DNA from: an uncultured Collinsella sp.
Lineage (GTDB): Bacteria > Actinomycetota > Coriobacteriia > Coriobacteriales > Coriobacteriaceae
NCBI GenBank assembly: GCA_900542155.1
Contig: UQMD01000011.1
Location: 4,726-68,725 of the forward strand
Reading direction: 5' to 3'
DNA length: 64,000 bases
In this document: positions 25,472 to 34,470 of the stretch, one piece after another
How positions within the stretch are numbered: the stretch's first letter is position 1
Layout: each line of letters begins with the position of its first letter
The notes under the pieces: model-generated
The model's database searches: none
What the model was told of the DNA's origin: nothing
The model's input: the letters and a program-made list of their open reading frames with translations, nothing else
Program-made: the position numbers and the translations under genes

Positions 25472-25590
25472 GGGTCGGGCGGCTTAGCTTTGTTCGCTAC
25501 AAGTTCCGCACGCAAAGAAGAGCACTTAATGTGCTCTTCGTCTTGCGCAGGACTGTCCGCAGTAGCGAATAAAGCTAAGCCGTCCGACCC
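25472..25590 (+). repeat. Long hairpin in the leuS leader (copy D, same architecture, different sequence)
   Basis: Arms 25472-25500 and 25562-25590 are complementary over 29 positions with only two G-T/C-A type differences (GGGTCGGGCGGCTTAGCTTT begins the left arm). Inside, CGCAA/TTGCG and the perfect GAAGAGCAC/GTGCTCTTC (25517-25525/25531-25539) form a second stem. The element ends 12 bases before the leuS ribosome-binding site. It lacks T-box landmarks, so leucyl-tRNA sensing is not suggested. Confidence 0.75.
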
Positions 25591-25613
25591 CAGCTAAGAT
25601 TAAAGGAGCTGAT

Positions 25614-28190
25614 ATGTGCGATTGCACAGATCATAAGGACGAGATTCCCGCCTACGACGCGCAGGCCATTGAGTCCCGGTGGATGAAGGCATGGGACGAC
25701 GAGAACCTCTTTGCCGTCGACACCGACGCCACCAAGCCCAAGAAGTACGTGCTCGAGATGTTCCCGTATCCGTCGGGCGACCTGCACATGGGCCACGCGC
25801 GCAACTACACCATCGGCGATGCCATGGCCCGTCAGGCCCGCATGCGCGGCTACGACGTGCTGCATCCCATCGGCTTTGACGCCTTTGGCCTGCCCGCCGA
25901 GAACGCTGCCATCAAGCACAATACGCAGGCTGCCGCCTGGACGTATAAGAACATGGACCAGGCGCTCGCCACGATGAGGCGCATGGGCTTCTCCTACGAT
26001 CTGGATCGTACCGTTAAGACCTGCAGCCCCGACTACTATCGTTGGGGTCAGTGGATCTTTGAAAAGATGTGGGAAAAGGGTCTGGTCTACCGCAAGAAGA
26101 ACCCGGTCAACTGGTGCCCCACCTGCAAGACCGTTTTGGCCAACGAGCAGGTAACCGAGGGCAAGTGCTGGCGTTGCGGCACCGAGCCCGAGAAGCGTGA
26201 CCTCGAGCAGTGGTACTACAAGATCACCGACTACTCCCAGGAGCTGCTCGATGACCTGGAGAAGCTCCCCGGCTGGCCCGAGCGCGTCAAGCAGATGCAG
26301 GCCAACTGGATCGGCCGCTCCGAGGGCGCCGAGGTCGACTTTACCCTGTGCGACGCCGATGGCGAGCCCATCGAAGGCGACGAGGGCAAGATCACCGTCT
26401 TCACCACGCGCGCCGACACGCTCTTTGGCGTTTCCTTCTTTGTCCTGTCTCCCGAGTACGCTCGTCTGCACGAGCTCGTCGAGGGCACTCAGTACGAGGA
26501 GGCCGTCACCAAGATTGTCGAGGACTCCAAGCATATCTCTGCCGTCGAACGCGCCCAGGGTACCCTCGAGAAGCACGGCGCCTTTACGGGCCGCTACGTG
26601 GTAAACCCCGTCAACGGCGAGAAGATCCCCGTGTGGGTTGCCGACTACGTCGTAGCCGACTACGGCACCGGTGCCGTCATGGCCGTTCCCTGCGGCGACC
26701 AGCGCGACTTTGAGTTCGCCCGCAAGTACGACCTGCCGATCGTGCCGATCATCCTGGACGATGAGGATCGCGCTGCCGTCGAGGCTAGCGGCGAGACCAT
26801 CGACACCTTCCATGCCGAGACCGTCGACTGGGATTGCGCCCACGCTGCCGAGGGCACGCTCGTGCAGTCCGGCAAGTACACCGGCATGCGCGGCGGCAAG
26901 CACTCCGAGGGCGAGGCTGCGATCGTGGCCGACCTCGAGGCCATGGGCTGCGGCCGTCGCAAGGTCGAGTTCCGTCTGCGCGACTGGCTCATCAGCCGTC
27001 AGCGTTATTGGGGCAACCCCATCCCGGCCATCCACTGCGAGCACTGCGGCATCGTGCCCGTGCCCGAGGACCAGCTGCCGGTGACGCTGCCCGAGAACCT
27101 GGACCTGGGTGCCGGCGAGACCCTCGCCGAGTGCAAGGAGTTCTACGAGACCACCTGCCCGGTCTGCGGTCGCCCGGCCAAGCGCGAGACCGATACCATG
27201 GACACCTTCACCTGCTCCAGCTGGTATTACCTGCGCTATACCGATCCGCACAACACCGAGCTGCCCTTCTCCCGTGAGGCCGCCGATCGTTGGATGCCCG
27301 TCGATAACTACATCGGCGGCATCGAGCACGCCATTTTGCACCTGCTCTACAGCCGCTTCTTTACCAAGGCGCTGCGCGACCTGGGCCTGCTGAGCGTGGA
27401 CGAACCCTTTACCAACCTGCTGTGCCAGGGCATGGTCAAGGACGAGAACGGCGACACCATGTCCAAGTCCAAGGGCAACGTCGTGCCCCCGAGTTCGGTC
27501 ATTGAGCCCTACGGTGCCGACACCATGCGTCTGGCGATCCTGTTTATCGCCCCGCCCGAGAAGGACTTCGACTGGGATCCCAAGGCCGTCGAGGGCGCTA
27601 ACCGCTTCATTAAGCGCGCCTGGCGTATCGTGTGGCAGCTCGTCCAGTCCGGCGACGCCAACGTGGCCTTTGACAAGTCCGCGCTCGACGAGACAGCGAT
27701 GAAGCTCTACCGCGAGCGCCATCGCACCATCGCCAAGTGCACCGAGGACTTCGACCGCGGCCAGTTCAACACCGCGATCTCGGCCGTCATGGAACTCGTC
27801 AATGCCGCGAGCGCCTACCTCAACGCTACTGAGGGCGCTTCCCGTGACAAGGCCCTGTGCTACGGCGTGGCCAAGGATATCGTGAGCGTCCTTGCCCCCA
27901 TCTGCCCGTTCTGGGCCGATGAGCTGTGGCATGAGGCGCTCGGCTGTGAGGGCAACGCCTACACCGCCGCCTGGCCCGAGTTTGACCTGGCCGAGTCCAT
28001 CGAGGACACGGTGCAGATCGTCGTACAGGTGCTCGGCAAGGTCCGTGGCCGCATCGACGTCGCCCGTGACGCCTCCAACGAGGAGATGCAGGCTGCCGCC
28101 GAGGCCGCCGTTGCCAAGTGGCTTGAGGGCAAGACGGTCGTCAAGGCCATCTGCGTGCCCGGCAAGCTGGTTAACCTGGTGGTCAAGTAA
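25614..28190 (+). CDS. leuS: Leucyl-tRNA synthetase
   Basis: Charges tRNA-Leu with leucine. The 858-residue class I enzyme shows FPYPSGDLHMGHARNYT with HMGH at 58-61, the zinc-like CPTCKTVLANEQV and CWRCG (about 168-188), the CP1 editing domain with TTRADTLFGVSFF, WLISRQRYWGNPIP, and the signature TMSKSKGN at 615-622. The C-terminal segment VQVLGKVRGRIDV is normal for bacterial LeuRS. AAAGGAG lies 6 bases before the ATG. The gene is monocistronic, flanked by a long leader hairpin and a strong terminator. Confidence 0.96.
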   Translation: MCDCTDHKDEIPAYDAQAIESRWMKAWDDENLFAVDTDATKPKKYVLEMFPYPSGDLHMGHARNYTIGDAMARQARMRGYDVLHPIGFDAFGLPAENAAIKHNTQAAAWTYKNMDQALATMRRMGFSYDLDRTVKTCSPDYYRWGQWIFEKMWEKGLVYRKKNPVNWCPTCKTVLANEQVTEGKCWRCGTEPEKRDLEQWYYKITDYSQELLDDLEKLPGWPERVKQMQANWIGRSEGAEVDFTLCDADGEPIEGDEGKITVFTTRADTLFGVSFFVLSPEYARLHELVEGTQYEEAVTKIVEDSKHISAVERAQGTLEKHGAFTGRYVVNPVNGEKIPVWVADYVVADYGTGAVMAVPCGDQRDFEFARKYDLPIVPIILDDEDRAAVEASGETIDTFHAETVDWDCAHAAEGTLVQSGKYTGMRGGKHSEGEAAIVADLEAMGCGRRKVEFRLRDWLISRQRYWGNPIPAIHCEHCGIVPVPEDQLPVTLPENLDLGAGETLAECKEFYETTCPVCGRPAKRETDTMDTFTCSSWYYLRYTDPHNTELPFSREAADRWMPVDNYIGGIEHAILHLLYSRFFTKALRDLGLLSVDEPFTNLLCQGMVKDENGDTMSKSKGNVVPPSSVIEPYGADTMRLAILFIAPPEKDFDWDPKAVEGANRFIKRAWRIVWQLVQSGDANVAFDKSALDETAMKLYRERHRTIAKCTEDFDRGQFNTAISAVMELVNAASAYLNATEGASRDKALCYGVAKDIVSVLAPICPFWADELWHEALGCEGNAYTAAWPEFDLAESIEDTVQIVVQVLGKVRGRIDVARDASNEEMQAAAEAAVAKWLEGKTVVKAICVPGKLVNLVVK

Positions 28191-28220
28191 GCGCTGTGCG
28201 CATAGCTGACATCAAAAAGC

Positions 28221-28255
28221 GAGGGGCGATTCCGTAGGGAGTCGCCCCTCTTTTT
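28221..28255 (+). terminator. Intrinsic terminator of leuS
   Basis: Stem GAGGGGCGA/TCGCCCCTC (28221-28229/28242-28250) followed by TTTTT, with a run of A on the upstream side, so it could also work on the other strand. Confidence 0.9.
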
Positions 28256-28340
28256 GGTTAAGGACACTTGCGACAACACCCAATTATCCATTTCTTGTGG
28301 AGAACCTGTGCTCACGCTGACCTGCGGGTTTGTGTTGTGG

Positions 28341-28369
28341 TTGCACGTTTGTGCAGGTATTGGTATAGT
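28341..28369 (+). promoter_or_regulatory. Promoter of the rimP-nusA-infB operon
   Basis: TTGCAC (28341-28346) and TATAGT (28364-28369) are separated by exactly 17 bases, a good sigma-70 match. Transcription would start near 28376, leaving a leader of about 70 bases that contains an intrinsic terminator. Confidence 0.75.
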
Positions 28370-28397
28370 TTGCTTGCAAATGAAGTTGTAATTGAAA

Positions 28398-28427
28398 GAA
28401 GTGGGGTTTCGGCCCCGCTTCTTTTTT
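28398..28427 (+). terminator. Leader terminator/attenuator before rimP
   Basis: A 9-base stem GAAGTGGGG/CCCCGCTTC around TTTCGG is followed by six T. It lies between the promoter and rimP, so it must be read through for the operon to be expressed. In Bacillus subtilis NusA limits its own operon through termination in the leader; the same logic is inferred here. Confidence 0.85.
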
Positions 28428-28447
28428 GTATGGATGGAGGTGCCGCA

Positions 28448-28942
28448 ATGGTCAAGACCAAGACCGAGCAGGCGATCATCGACGCGCTCGAGGCCGTTGC
28501 TCCCCAGCACGATGTCGACATTGTCGACGTTGAGCTCGTGGGTGCCACCAAGGCCCCCTGCGTGCGTGTGCGTATCGAGGGTGCCGAGGGCCAGAGCCTG
28601 TCGCTCAATGACGTCACGGCCAACACCAAATGGGTCGGCGATGTGATTGAGGAGCTCGACCCCATCTCTTCGAGCTATACGCTCGAGGTGTCGAGCCCGG
28701 GTATGGCGCGCCCGCTGCGCCGCCCGCGTGACTTTGCCCGCTTTGTGGGCGAGAACTGCGAGCTCACCTCCACCGCCACCGAGGGCCGTCGCAAGTACGC
28801 CGGCAAGATTGCCGCCGCCACCGAGACGAACGTGACCCTCGAGCTCGAGGACAGCGAGTCCGTTACCCTCGTTTTCTCTGATGTTAAAAAGTGCAAGTTG
28901 AAGCCCACCTACGACTTCAAGCCCGCGAAGGAAGGAAAGTAA
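28448..28942 (+). CDS. rimP: Ribosome maturation factor RimP
   Basis: Helps assemble the 30S subunit. The 164 residues show the two-domain RimP plan: an N-terminal alpha/beta domain (VDIVDVELVGATKAPCVRVRIEG...DVTANTKWVGDVIEE) with the conserved YTLEVSSPGMARPLRRPRDF motif, then an SH3-like domain (KIAAATETNVTLELEDSESVTLVFSDVKKCKL). ATG 28448 is preferred over upstream in-frame codons because GGAGG ends 7 bases before it and the family homology begins there. nusA starts one base after the stop. Confidence 0.93.
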   Translation: MVKTKTEQAIIDALEAVAPQHDVDIVDVELVGATKAPCVRVRIEGAEGQSLSLNDVTANTKWVGDVIEELDPISSSYTLEVSSPGMARPLRRPRDFARFVGENCELTSTATEGRRKYAGKIAAATETNVTLELEDSESVTLVFSDVKKCKLKPTYDFKPAKEGK

Positions 28943-28943
28943 G

Positions 28944-30191
28944 ATGGCAGCATCCGACATGATGACCGCCCTGATGGAGCTTTGCCAGGAAAGGCACATC
29001 GACCAGCTCTACCTGATCGACCGCCTGGAGCAGTCGCTCGCCAAGAGCTATGCCGAGATCCTGCATCTTGAGTGGGGCGCCAAGGTGACCATCGACCGCA
29101 CCACCGGCAAGATCTACGTCTACCGCCTGGAGCCGATCGACGATTCCATGGACGAGGAAGGCAACTTCACCGAGTTCGAGGAGATCGACGTCACCCCCAA
29201 GAACACGAGCCGCATCGCCGCCCAGCACGCCAAGGCCGAGATCAACGCCATCGTGCGCAACTCCGCCCGCGAGCAGATCTACGAGGAGTTCGCCGGCCGC
29301 ATCGGTGACCTCATCAGCGGTACCGTGCTGCAGTCCACGCCCGACTTCACGATCGTCAAGATCCGCGAGGGCGTCGAGGCCGAGCTTCCGCACTTCGACC
29401 AGCGCCGTTACGAGAACGAGCGCAACGAGCGTCCGATGGGCGAGCGCTACCTGCACAACCAGCACATCAAGGCCGTGATCATCGACGTTCGCGACCCCAA
29501 CTCCAACCTGCAGCCGGTTCGTGGCGAGCACAGCCGTCCGCCGATTGTCATCTCCCGTACCCACCCCGAGCTCATGCGTCGTCTGTTTGAGCAGGAGGTG
29601 CCCGAGATCTATGAGGGCACCGTCCAGATCAAGTCGATCGCCCGCGAGCCCGGCCAGCGCTCCAAGGTCGCCGTCCACTCGCTCGACGATCGCCTGGATC
29701 CCGTTGGCGCCTGCGTCGGCCCCAAGGGCAGCCGTGTTCGCGCCGTCGTGGGCGAGCTCCGTGGCGAGCGCGTCGACGTCATCCTGTGGGATGCCGATCC
29801 GGCCGTCTACGTCGCCAACGCCCTGTCGCCCGCCAAGGTCACCCGCGTCCTTATCGACGAGGAGAAGGCCTACGCCGGCGTTATCGTGCCCGACGACCAG
29901 CTGTCCCTCGCCATCGGCAAGGAGGGCCAGAACGCCCGCCTCGCCGCGCGTCTGACCGGCTGGCACATCGACATCAAGTCCGAGACCCTTGCCGCCGACA
30001 TCCTCAAGAACGTTCCCGTTCACGAGGAGCCCGCCGCCGACCTGATCGGTGACGAGGAGGACGAGGACGTCCGTCGCTGCGAGTTCGTGTCCGAGGACGG
30101 CATCCAGTGCCGCAACCAGGCTCGTCCCGGCTCCCGTTTCTGCGGCGTCCACGACACCGACGCCTTCGATGATGCGGAGGACCTGATCTAG
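28944..30191 (+). CDS. nusA: Transcription factor NusA with C-terminal Cys/His motif
   Basis: Binds RNA polymerase and controls pausing, termination and antitermination. The 415 residues hold the N-terminal polymerase-binding domain (about 1-130), S1 (RIGDLISGTVLQSTPDFTIVKI), KH1 (VGACVGPKGSRVRAVVGELRGERVDVI) and KH2 (LSLAIGKEGQNARLAARLTGW). After an acidic linker it ends in C-x7-C-x9-C-x2-H (RRCEFVSEDGIQC...RFCGVHD), which looks like a small metal site not found in E. coli or B. subtilis NusA. The ylxR gene that often follows nusA is absent. Ribosome-binding site AAGGAAAG. Confidence 0.95.
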   Translation: MAASDMMTALMELCQERHIDQLYLIDRLEQSLAKSYAEILHLEWGAKVTIDRTTGKIYVYRLEPIDDSMDEEGNFTEFEEIDVTPKNTSRIAAQHAKAEINAIVRNSAREQIYEEFAGRIGDLISGTVLQSTPDFTIVKIREGVEAELPHFDQRRYENERNERPMGERYLHNQHIKAVIIDVRDPNSNLQPVRGEHSRPPIVISRTHPELMRRLFEQEVPEIYEGTVQIKSIAREPGQRSKVAVHSLDDRLDPVGACVGPKGSRVRAVVGELRGERVDVILWDADPAVYVANALSPAKVTRVLIDEEKAYAGVIVPDDQLSLAIGKEGQNARLAARLTGWHIDIKSETLAADILKNVPVHEEPAADLIGDEEDEDVRRCEFVSEDGIQCRNQARPGSRFCGVHDTDAFDDAEDLI

Positions 30192-30282
30192 CGCGCGGTC
30201 GCGCCGGGCAGGTCCCAGCGCATACCCCACGCTCGTTCAGTCTCTAGGCACCCAAGGTGCCAGAAAGGGTAGGTGAAGTCAT

Positions 30283-32997
30283 ATGGCAAAAGTCCGTGTG
30301 TCCACCCTGGCCAAAGAGTTCGGCATGACCTCCAAGGAACTGATGGGTCATCTCGCCGAAATGAAGATTCCCGCTAAGTCCGCTTCCTCCGCCCTGGAGG
30401 ACGCTTACGTCGCCATGGTCCGCAAGCAGCTCGCCTCGGTGATCGAGGCCCGCGCCCAGGAAGTCGAGGCCGCCAAGCAGGCCGAGGAGCAGGCCGCTGC
30501 CGCCGAGGAGGCAGCACGTGCTGCCGAGGCAGAGCGCGAGCGCATCGCCGCCGAGAAGGCACGCGAGGAGGAGCGCCGCCAGTTCGCCGCCGCCCAGGCT
30601 GCCGAGGAGGCCGCCCGCGCCGAGGCCGAGGCCAAGAAGAAGGCCGAGCAGGAGCGCCTTGCCCGCGAGAAGGAGGAGGCTGCCCGCGAGGCCCAGCGCC
30701 GCGCCGTTCCCGCTTCCGACTCCGGTTCGCGCTTCCGTTCGCTGCTCGACCAGATCGCCGCACAGGAGACCGTGCTCAAGGAGAAGAAGGACGCCGAGCA
30801 GAAGGCCAAGGCCGAGCGCGCTGCCGAGCGCGGCAACCGTCGTGGCGGCAACAACGACCGTCGCGGTGGCCGTCGTAACGATCGCAACGCCTCCGATAAC
30901 AACTCCGAGCGCAACGCCTCCGAGAGCCGTCCCCACAGCCATCGCACCAATGCCAGCAACAACGTCGCTGCCGGTATGGACTTCCCCAACCCCGACAAGC
31001 AGGGCAAGGGCAAGAAGCGCAAGGGCGGTCACAACAACGAAGAGGACCACTACAGCCGCATGGCTCGCGAGGCCGAGGAGTACAGCCGCGAGAAGGTGCT
31101 CGAGGAGGCTCGTGCCGCCGTCGAGGAGGCCTCTCGCGAGTCCACTGGTCGCCGCAAAAAGCGCAAGGAGAAGCGCGAGCGCGAGGCCGCTAAGGCTCAG
31201 GAAGAGCGCAAGATTGAGGAGGCGCTGGCCCAGGGCGTGAACCCCGAGGACCTCGACGCCATCAAGGTCTCCCAGGGCGTTACCGTCCAGGAGCTCGCCG
31301 AGGCGCTCGACGTTCCGGCCAACGACATCATCAAGCGCCTGTTCCTGCTGGGCACGCCGCTTACCATGACGCAGTCCATGTCCGACGACCTCGTCGAGCT
31401 CGTTGCCGACGACCTGGGCCGTCAGATCAAGATCATCACTCCCGAGGAGGAGAACACCTTCTCGTTCTACGACGATCCCGCCGACCTTAAGCCGCGTGCC
31501 CCGGTCGTCACCGTCATGGGCCACGTCGACCACGGCAAGACGAGCCTGCTCGACGCCATCCGTCACACCGGCGTCGCTGCCGGCGAGGCGGGCGGCATTA
31601 CCCAGGCCATCGGCGCTTCGCAGGTCATGATCAACGACCGCAAGATCACTTTCATCGATACCCCCGGTCACGCCACCTTTACGGCCATGCGTGCCCGCGG
31701 CGCCAAGGTGACCGACATCGTCATTCTGATCGTGGCTGCCGACGACGGCGTCATGCCCCAGACCATCGAGTCGATCAACCACGCCAAGGCCGCCGGCGTT
31801 CCTATCGTCGTCGCCGTCAACAAGATCGATAAGCCGGGTGCCAACCCCGACCGCGTGCGCCAGGAGCTCACCGAGTACGGCATCATCCCCGAGGAGTGGG
31901 GCGGACAGAACATGTTCGTCAATATCTCGGCCAAGCAGAAGATCGGTATCGACGACCTGCTCGAGACCGTCCTGCTCCAGGCCGACGTGCTCGAGCTCAA
32001 GGCCAACCCCGATACGTTCGCTTCGGGCAACGTCCTCGAGGCTAAGCTCGACAAGGGCCGCGGCTCGGTTGCCACCGTGCTCGTGACCCGCGGTACCCTG
32101 CACGTGGGCGATACGCTGGTCGCCGGCCTTACCTACGGCCGCGTCCGCGCCATGCTCGACCCCAAGGGCAACGCCGTCACCGAGGCCGGTCCCTCCGACG
32201 CCGTCGAGATCCTGGGCCTGCAGTCCGTCCCCAACGCCGGCGATGAGTTCCGCGTGTTCGAGGACGAGCGCGAGGCTCGCGCCCTGGCCGATGAGCGTTC
32301 GCTCAAGGCCCGCATCGAGGAGCAGAGCCGCGTGAAGCATGTGACGCTCGAGAACCTCTTCGAGACCATCGCCGACGCCGAGGTCAAGGAGCTCAACCTG
32401 ATCATCAAGGCCGACGTCCAGGGTTCTATCGAGGCCCTTCAGGACTCCCTCGACAAGATGGACCAGTCCGAGGTGCGCATCAACACGATCCACTCCGCCG
32501 TTGGCGCCATCAACGAGACCGACGTCGTTCTGGCCGACGCCTCCAACGCCATCATCATCGGCTTTGGCGTCCGTCCCGACGGCAAGGCTCGCTCCGCCGC
32601 CGAGCGCGAGGGCGTCGAGATCCGTTGCTACGACGTCATCTACAAGTGCCTCGAGGACCTCGACGCAGCCCGTATCGGCATGCTCAAGCCCACCGAGGTC
32701 GAGGTTTCCACGGGTACCGCGACCGTTCTGGATACCTTCAAGGTGCCCAAGGTCGGTATCGCCGCCGGTGTCCGCGTCGAAGAGGGCGAGATCGCCGCGA
32801 CCGATTCCGTGCGCCTGGTGCGCGATGGCATCGTGGTCTTCAACGGTAAAATCGCCTCGATGCGCCACTATAAGGACGAGGCCAAGAGCCTCAAGAGCGG
32901 CTCCGAGGGCGGTATTGGCCTGGAGAACTTCCAGGACATCAAGCCTGGCGACACCATTGAGGGCTACCGCATCGACCAGGTTGCCCGTACCGAGTAG
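30283..32997 (+). CDS. infB: Translation initiation factor IF-2
   Basis: GTPase that places initiator tRNA on the 30S subunit. The 904-residue protein starts with the IF2_N fold (KVRVSTLAKEFGMTSKELMGHLAEM), followed by a long Ala/Glu/Lys coiled region and an Asn/Arg-rich linker (about 70-270), then a second IF2_N-like segment, the GTPase with GHVDHGKT near 413-420, DTPGHATF and NKIDKPG, and domains II-IV. The upstream 91-base gap contains only a small GGCACC/GGTGCC hairpin. ATG is preceded by AGGTGAAG. Normal in length for an actinobacterial IF-2. Confidence 0.96.
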   Translation: MAKVRVSTLAKEFGMTSKELMGHLAEMKIPAKSASSALEDAYVAMVRKQLASVIEARAQEVEAAKQAEEQAAAAEEAARAAEAERERIAAEKAREEERRQFAAAQAAEEAARAEAEAKKKAEQERLAREKEEAAREAQRRAVPASDSGSRFRSLLDQIAAQETVLKEKKDAEQKAKAERAAERGNRRGGNNDRRGGRRNDRNASDNNSERNASESRPHSHRTNASNNVAAGMDFPNPDKQGKGKKRKGGHNNEEDHYSRMAREAEEYSREKVLEEARAAVEEASRESTGRRKKRKEKREREAAKAQEERKIEEALAQGVNPEDLDAIKVSQGVTVQELAEALDVPANDIIKRLFLLGTPLTMTQSMSDDLVELVADDLGRQIKIITPEEENTFSFYDDPADLKPRAPVVTVMGHVDHGKTSLLDAIRHTGVAAGEAGGITQAIGASQVMINDRKITFIDTPGHATFTAMRARGAKVTDIVILIVAADDGVMPQTIESINHAKAAGVPIVVAVNKIDKPGANPDRVRQELTEYGIIPEEWGGQNMFVNISAKQKIGIDDLLETVLLQADVLELKANPDTFASGNVLEAKLDKGRGSVATVLVTRGTLHVGDTLVAGLTYGRVRAMLDPKGNAVTEAGPSDAVEILGLQSVPNAGDEFRVFEDEREARALADERSLKARIEEQSRVKHVTLENLFETIADAEVKELNLIIKADVQGSIEALQDSLDKMDQSEVRINTIHSAVGAINETDVVLADASNAIIIGFGVRPDGKARSAAEREGVEIRCYDVIYKCLEDLDAARIGMLKPTEVEVSTGTATVLDTFKVPKVGIAAGVRVEEGEIAATDSVRLVRDGIVVFNGKIASMRHYKDEAKSLKSGSEGGIGLENFQDIKPGDTIEGYRIDQVARTE

Positions 32998-33008
32998 GGG
33001 GTAGCGCT

Positions 33009-33419
33009 ATGAAGCAAACGCAGGCAACCCGCCGTTTGGGCGAGCAGCTTCGCGAGAAGCTCGGTTATATCCTGCTCTTTGAGGTTTCCGATCCGCGTCT
33101 CGACCTGGTCACCCTGACCGCGGTCGAGGTCGCGGTGGACCGTTCGTTCGCGCGCGTGTACGTGTCGTGCGACGCGAGCCGCTACGACGAGGTCATGGAG
33201 GCGCTCGCCAGCGCTAAGGGCCGCATCCGTAGCCTGCTGGCCCGCTCGCTCGATTGGCGCGTCACGCCCGAGCTCGATTTTCGCATCGATCGCTCGACCG
33301 ATGAGGCCGAGCGCATCACGCGCGCGCTGGAAAACGTTCCCGCCACGCTTGCGATCGAAAAGGACGAGGACGGCTATCCAATAGCGGATGCCGCCCAGGA
33401 GGCAGCTTTAGATGAGTAA
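33009..33419 (+). CDS. rbfA: Ribosome-binding factor A
   Basis: Cold-shock-type factor for late 30S maturation. The 136 residues follow the KH-like RbfA pattern: RRLGEQLREKLGYILLFEVSDPRLDLVTLTAVEVAVDRSFARVYV, then LLARSLDWRVTPELDFRIDRSTDEAERI. It begins 11 bases after infB (GGGGGTAG context) and overlaps nrnA by 8 bases, which implies coupling. The last 25 residues, acidic and Ala-rich, are a variable tail. Confidence 0.93.
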   Translation: MKQTQATRRLGEQLREKLGYILLFEVSDPRLDLVTLTAVEVAVDRSFARVYVSCDASRYDEVMEALASAKGRIRSLLARSLDWRVTPELDFRIDRSTDEAERITRALENVPATLAIEKDEDGYPIADAAQEAALDE

Positions 33420-34455
33420 TTCCGCCGACCTCGCATCGTGCGAGTCTGCAGATATTCAGCGACGCATCCTCGAGCTCATCGAGGGTGCGTCCTCCATTGC
33501 GATTTCGGGACATACGTCTCCCGATGGTGATGCCCTGGGCTCCGTGCTGGGTCTGGGCCTCTCGCTTATGAAGTTTTTTCCCAACAAGGACATTGCCCTG
33601 CTGCTGGCAGACGATGATCCGGTTCCGCGCATTTACCGCTTTATGGAGGGCGCCGACCGTCTGGTGCCGGCATCTGCGTATGCCGGCAATCCGGACCTGT
33701 TTATCTCGGTGGACGTACCGGTCGTCGAGCGTCTGAACAACTCTGCCGAGGTGCTCCGCCGCTCGTCGCATGTGGTGTGCTTCGATCACCATCCGGCGCG
33801 CGAGGAATTTGCCGAGCTGAGTCTGAGGTGCGTCGATGCCGCGGCCTGTGCCATGATCATCGACCGCTTTTTGGACAATTGCGGCATTGTGGCTCGCGAT
33901 GGTGTCGCGACCTGCCTGCTGTGCGGCCTGGTGACCGATACCGGTCGTTTTCAGTACCAAAACGCCGATGCCGCTGCGTTCCATGCCGCCTCGCGCCTGG
34001 TCGCGCACGGTGCCGATCCGGCGCGCGTTGCGCTCGAAGTCTACCAGAGCATGCGCGTAGAGTTCTTACATCTCAAGTCCATCGTTATGGGCCGCATCAA
34101 GACAGTGGCGCACGGTCGTGTGGCATATAGTTATGCGTACCAGAGCGACCTCGAGGCCTGCGGCGTCACTTCGGACGAGTGCGACGGCCTGGTCGATGTG
34201 GTGCGTTCGGTGATGGGTGTGGAGGTCTGCCTGTTCCTGAAGGGCATTGAGGGCGATACCAAGGTACGCGGCAACCTGCGCTCCAAGGGCGACCTCAATG
34301 TTTCCGAGATCGCTGCTGCTTTTGGCGGTGGCGGACATCCCGCGGCCGCTGGTTTCTCTAACAACGGAACGATTCTCGAGACGCTCACCGCGGCACTCCC
34401 CATGCTGGCCGAGCTGGTAGGGGAGGATCCCGCTACGGTGACCGTCGAGCTCTAA
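33412..34455 (+). CDS. nrnA: DHH phosphoesterase, NrnA-type nanoRNase/pAp phosphatase
   Basis: Degrades short RNAs and probably 3'-phosphoadenosine 5'-phosphate. The 347 residues contain GHTSPDGDALGSVLGL (motif I-II metal ligands), the DHH triad in CFDHHPAREEF, LVTDTGRFQY, and the DHHA1 substrate motif GGGGHPAAAGF near 305-315. The order rbfA-nrnA-truB-ribF is widely conserved in Gram-positive bacteria. ATG overlaps the rbfA stop. Confidence 0.92.
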   Translation: MSNSADLASCESADIQRRILELIEGASSIAISGHTSPDGDALGSVLGLGLSLMKFFPNKDIALLLADDDPVPRIYRFMEGADRLVPASAYAGNPDLFISVDVPVVERLNNSAEVLRRSSHVVCFDHHPAREEFAELSLRCVDAAACAMIIDRFLDNCGIVARDGVATCLLCGLVTDTGRFQYQNADAAAFHAASRLVAHGADPARVALEVYQSMRVEFLHLKSIVMGRIKTVAHGRVAYSYAYQSDLEACGVTSDECDGLVDVVRSVMGVEVCLFLKGIEGDTKVRGNLRSKGDLNVSEIAAAFGGGGHPAAAGFSNNGTILETLTAALPMLAELVGEDPATVTVEL

Positions 34456-34470
34456 CATTTTGGATGGTAC

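Noticed and set aside
25376..25597. A 73-codon gene between guaB and leuS
   Set aside because: It lies entirely within two hairpins and has no ribosome-binding site or family likeness.
25472..25613. T-box riboswitch for leuS
   Set aside because: There is no conserved T-box (TGGTACC-like) sequence or specifier loop; the structure is a plain long hairpin.
25575..27932. A 785-codon open frame opposite leuS
   Set aside because: It mirrors leuS exactly, has a composition typical of the antisense of GC-rich genes and shows no family motif.
28268..28447. N-terminal extension of RimP from 28268
   Set aside because: It would run through the promoter and terminator; family homology and GGAGG support ATG 28448.
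30244..32868. An 874-codon open frame opposite infB
   Set aside because: Leu/Gly/Val-rich antisense shadow of a strongly biased gene; no ribosome-binding site or motif.
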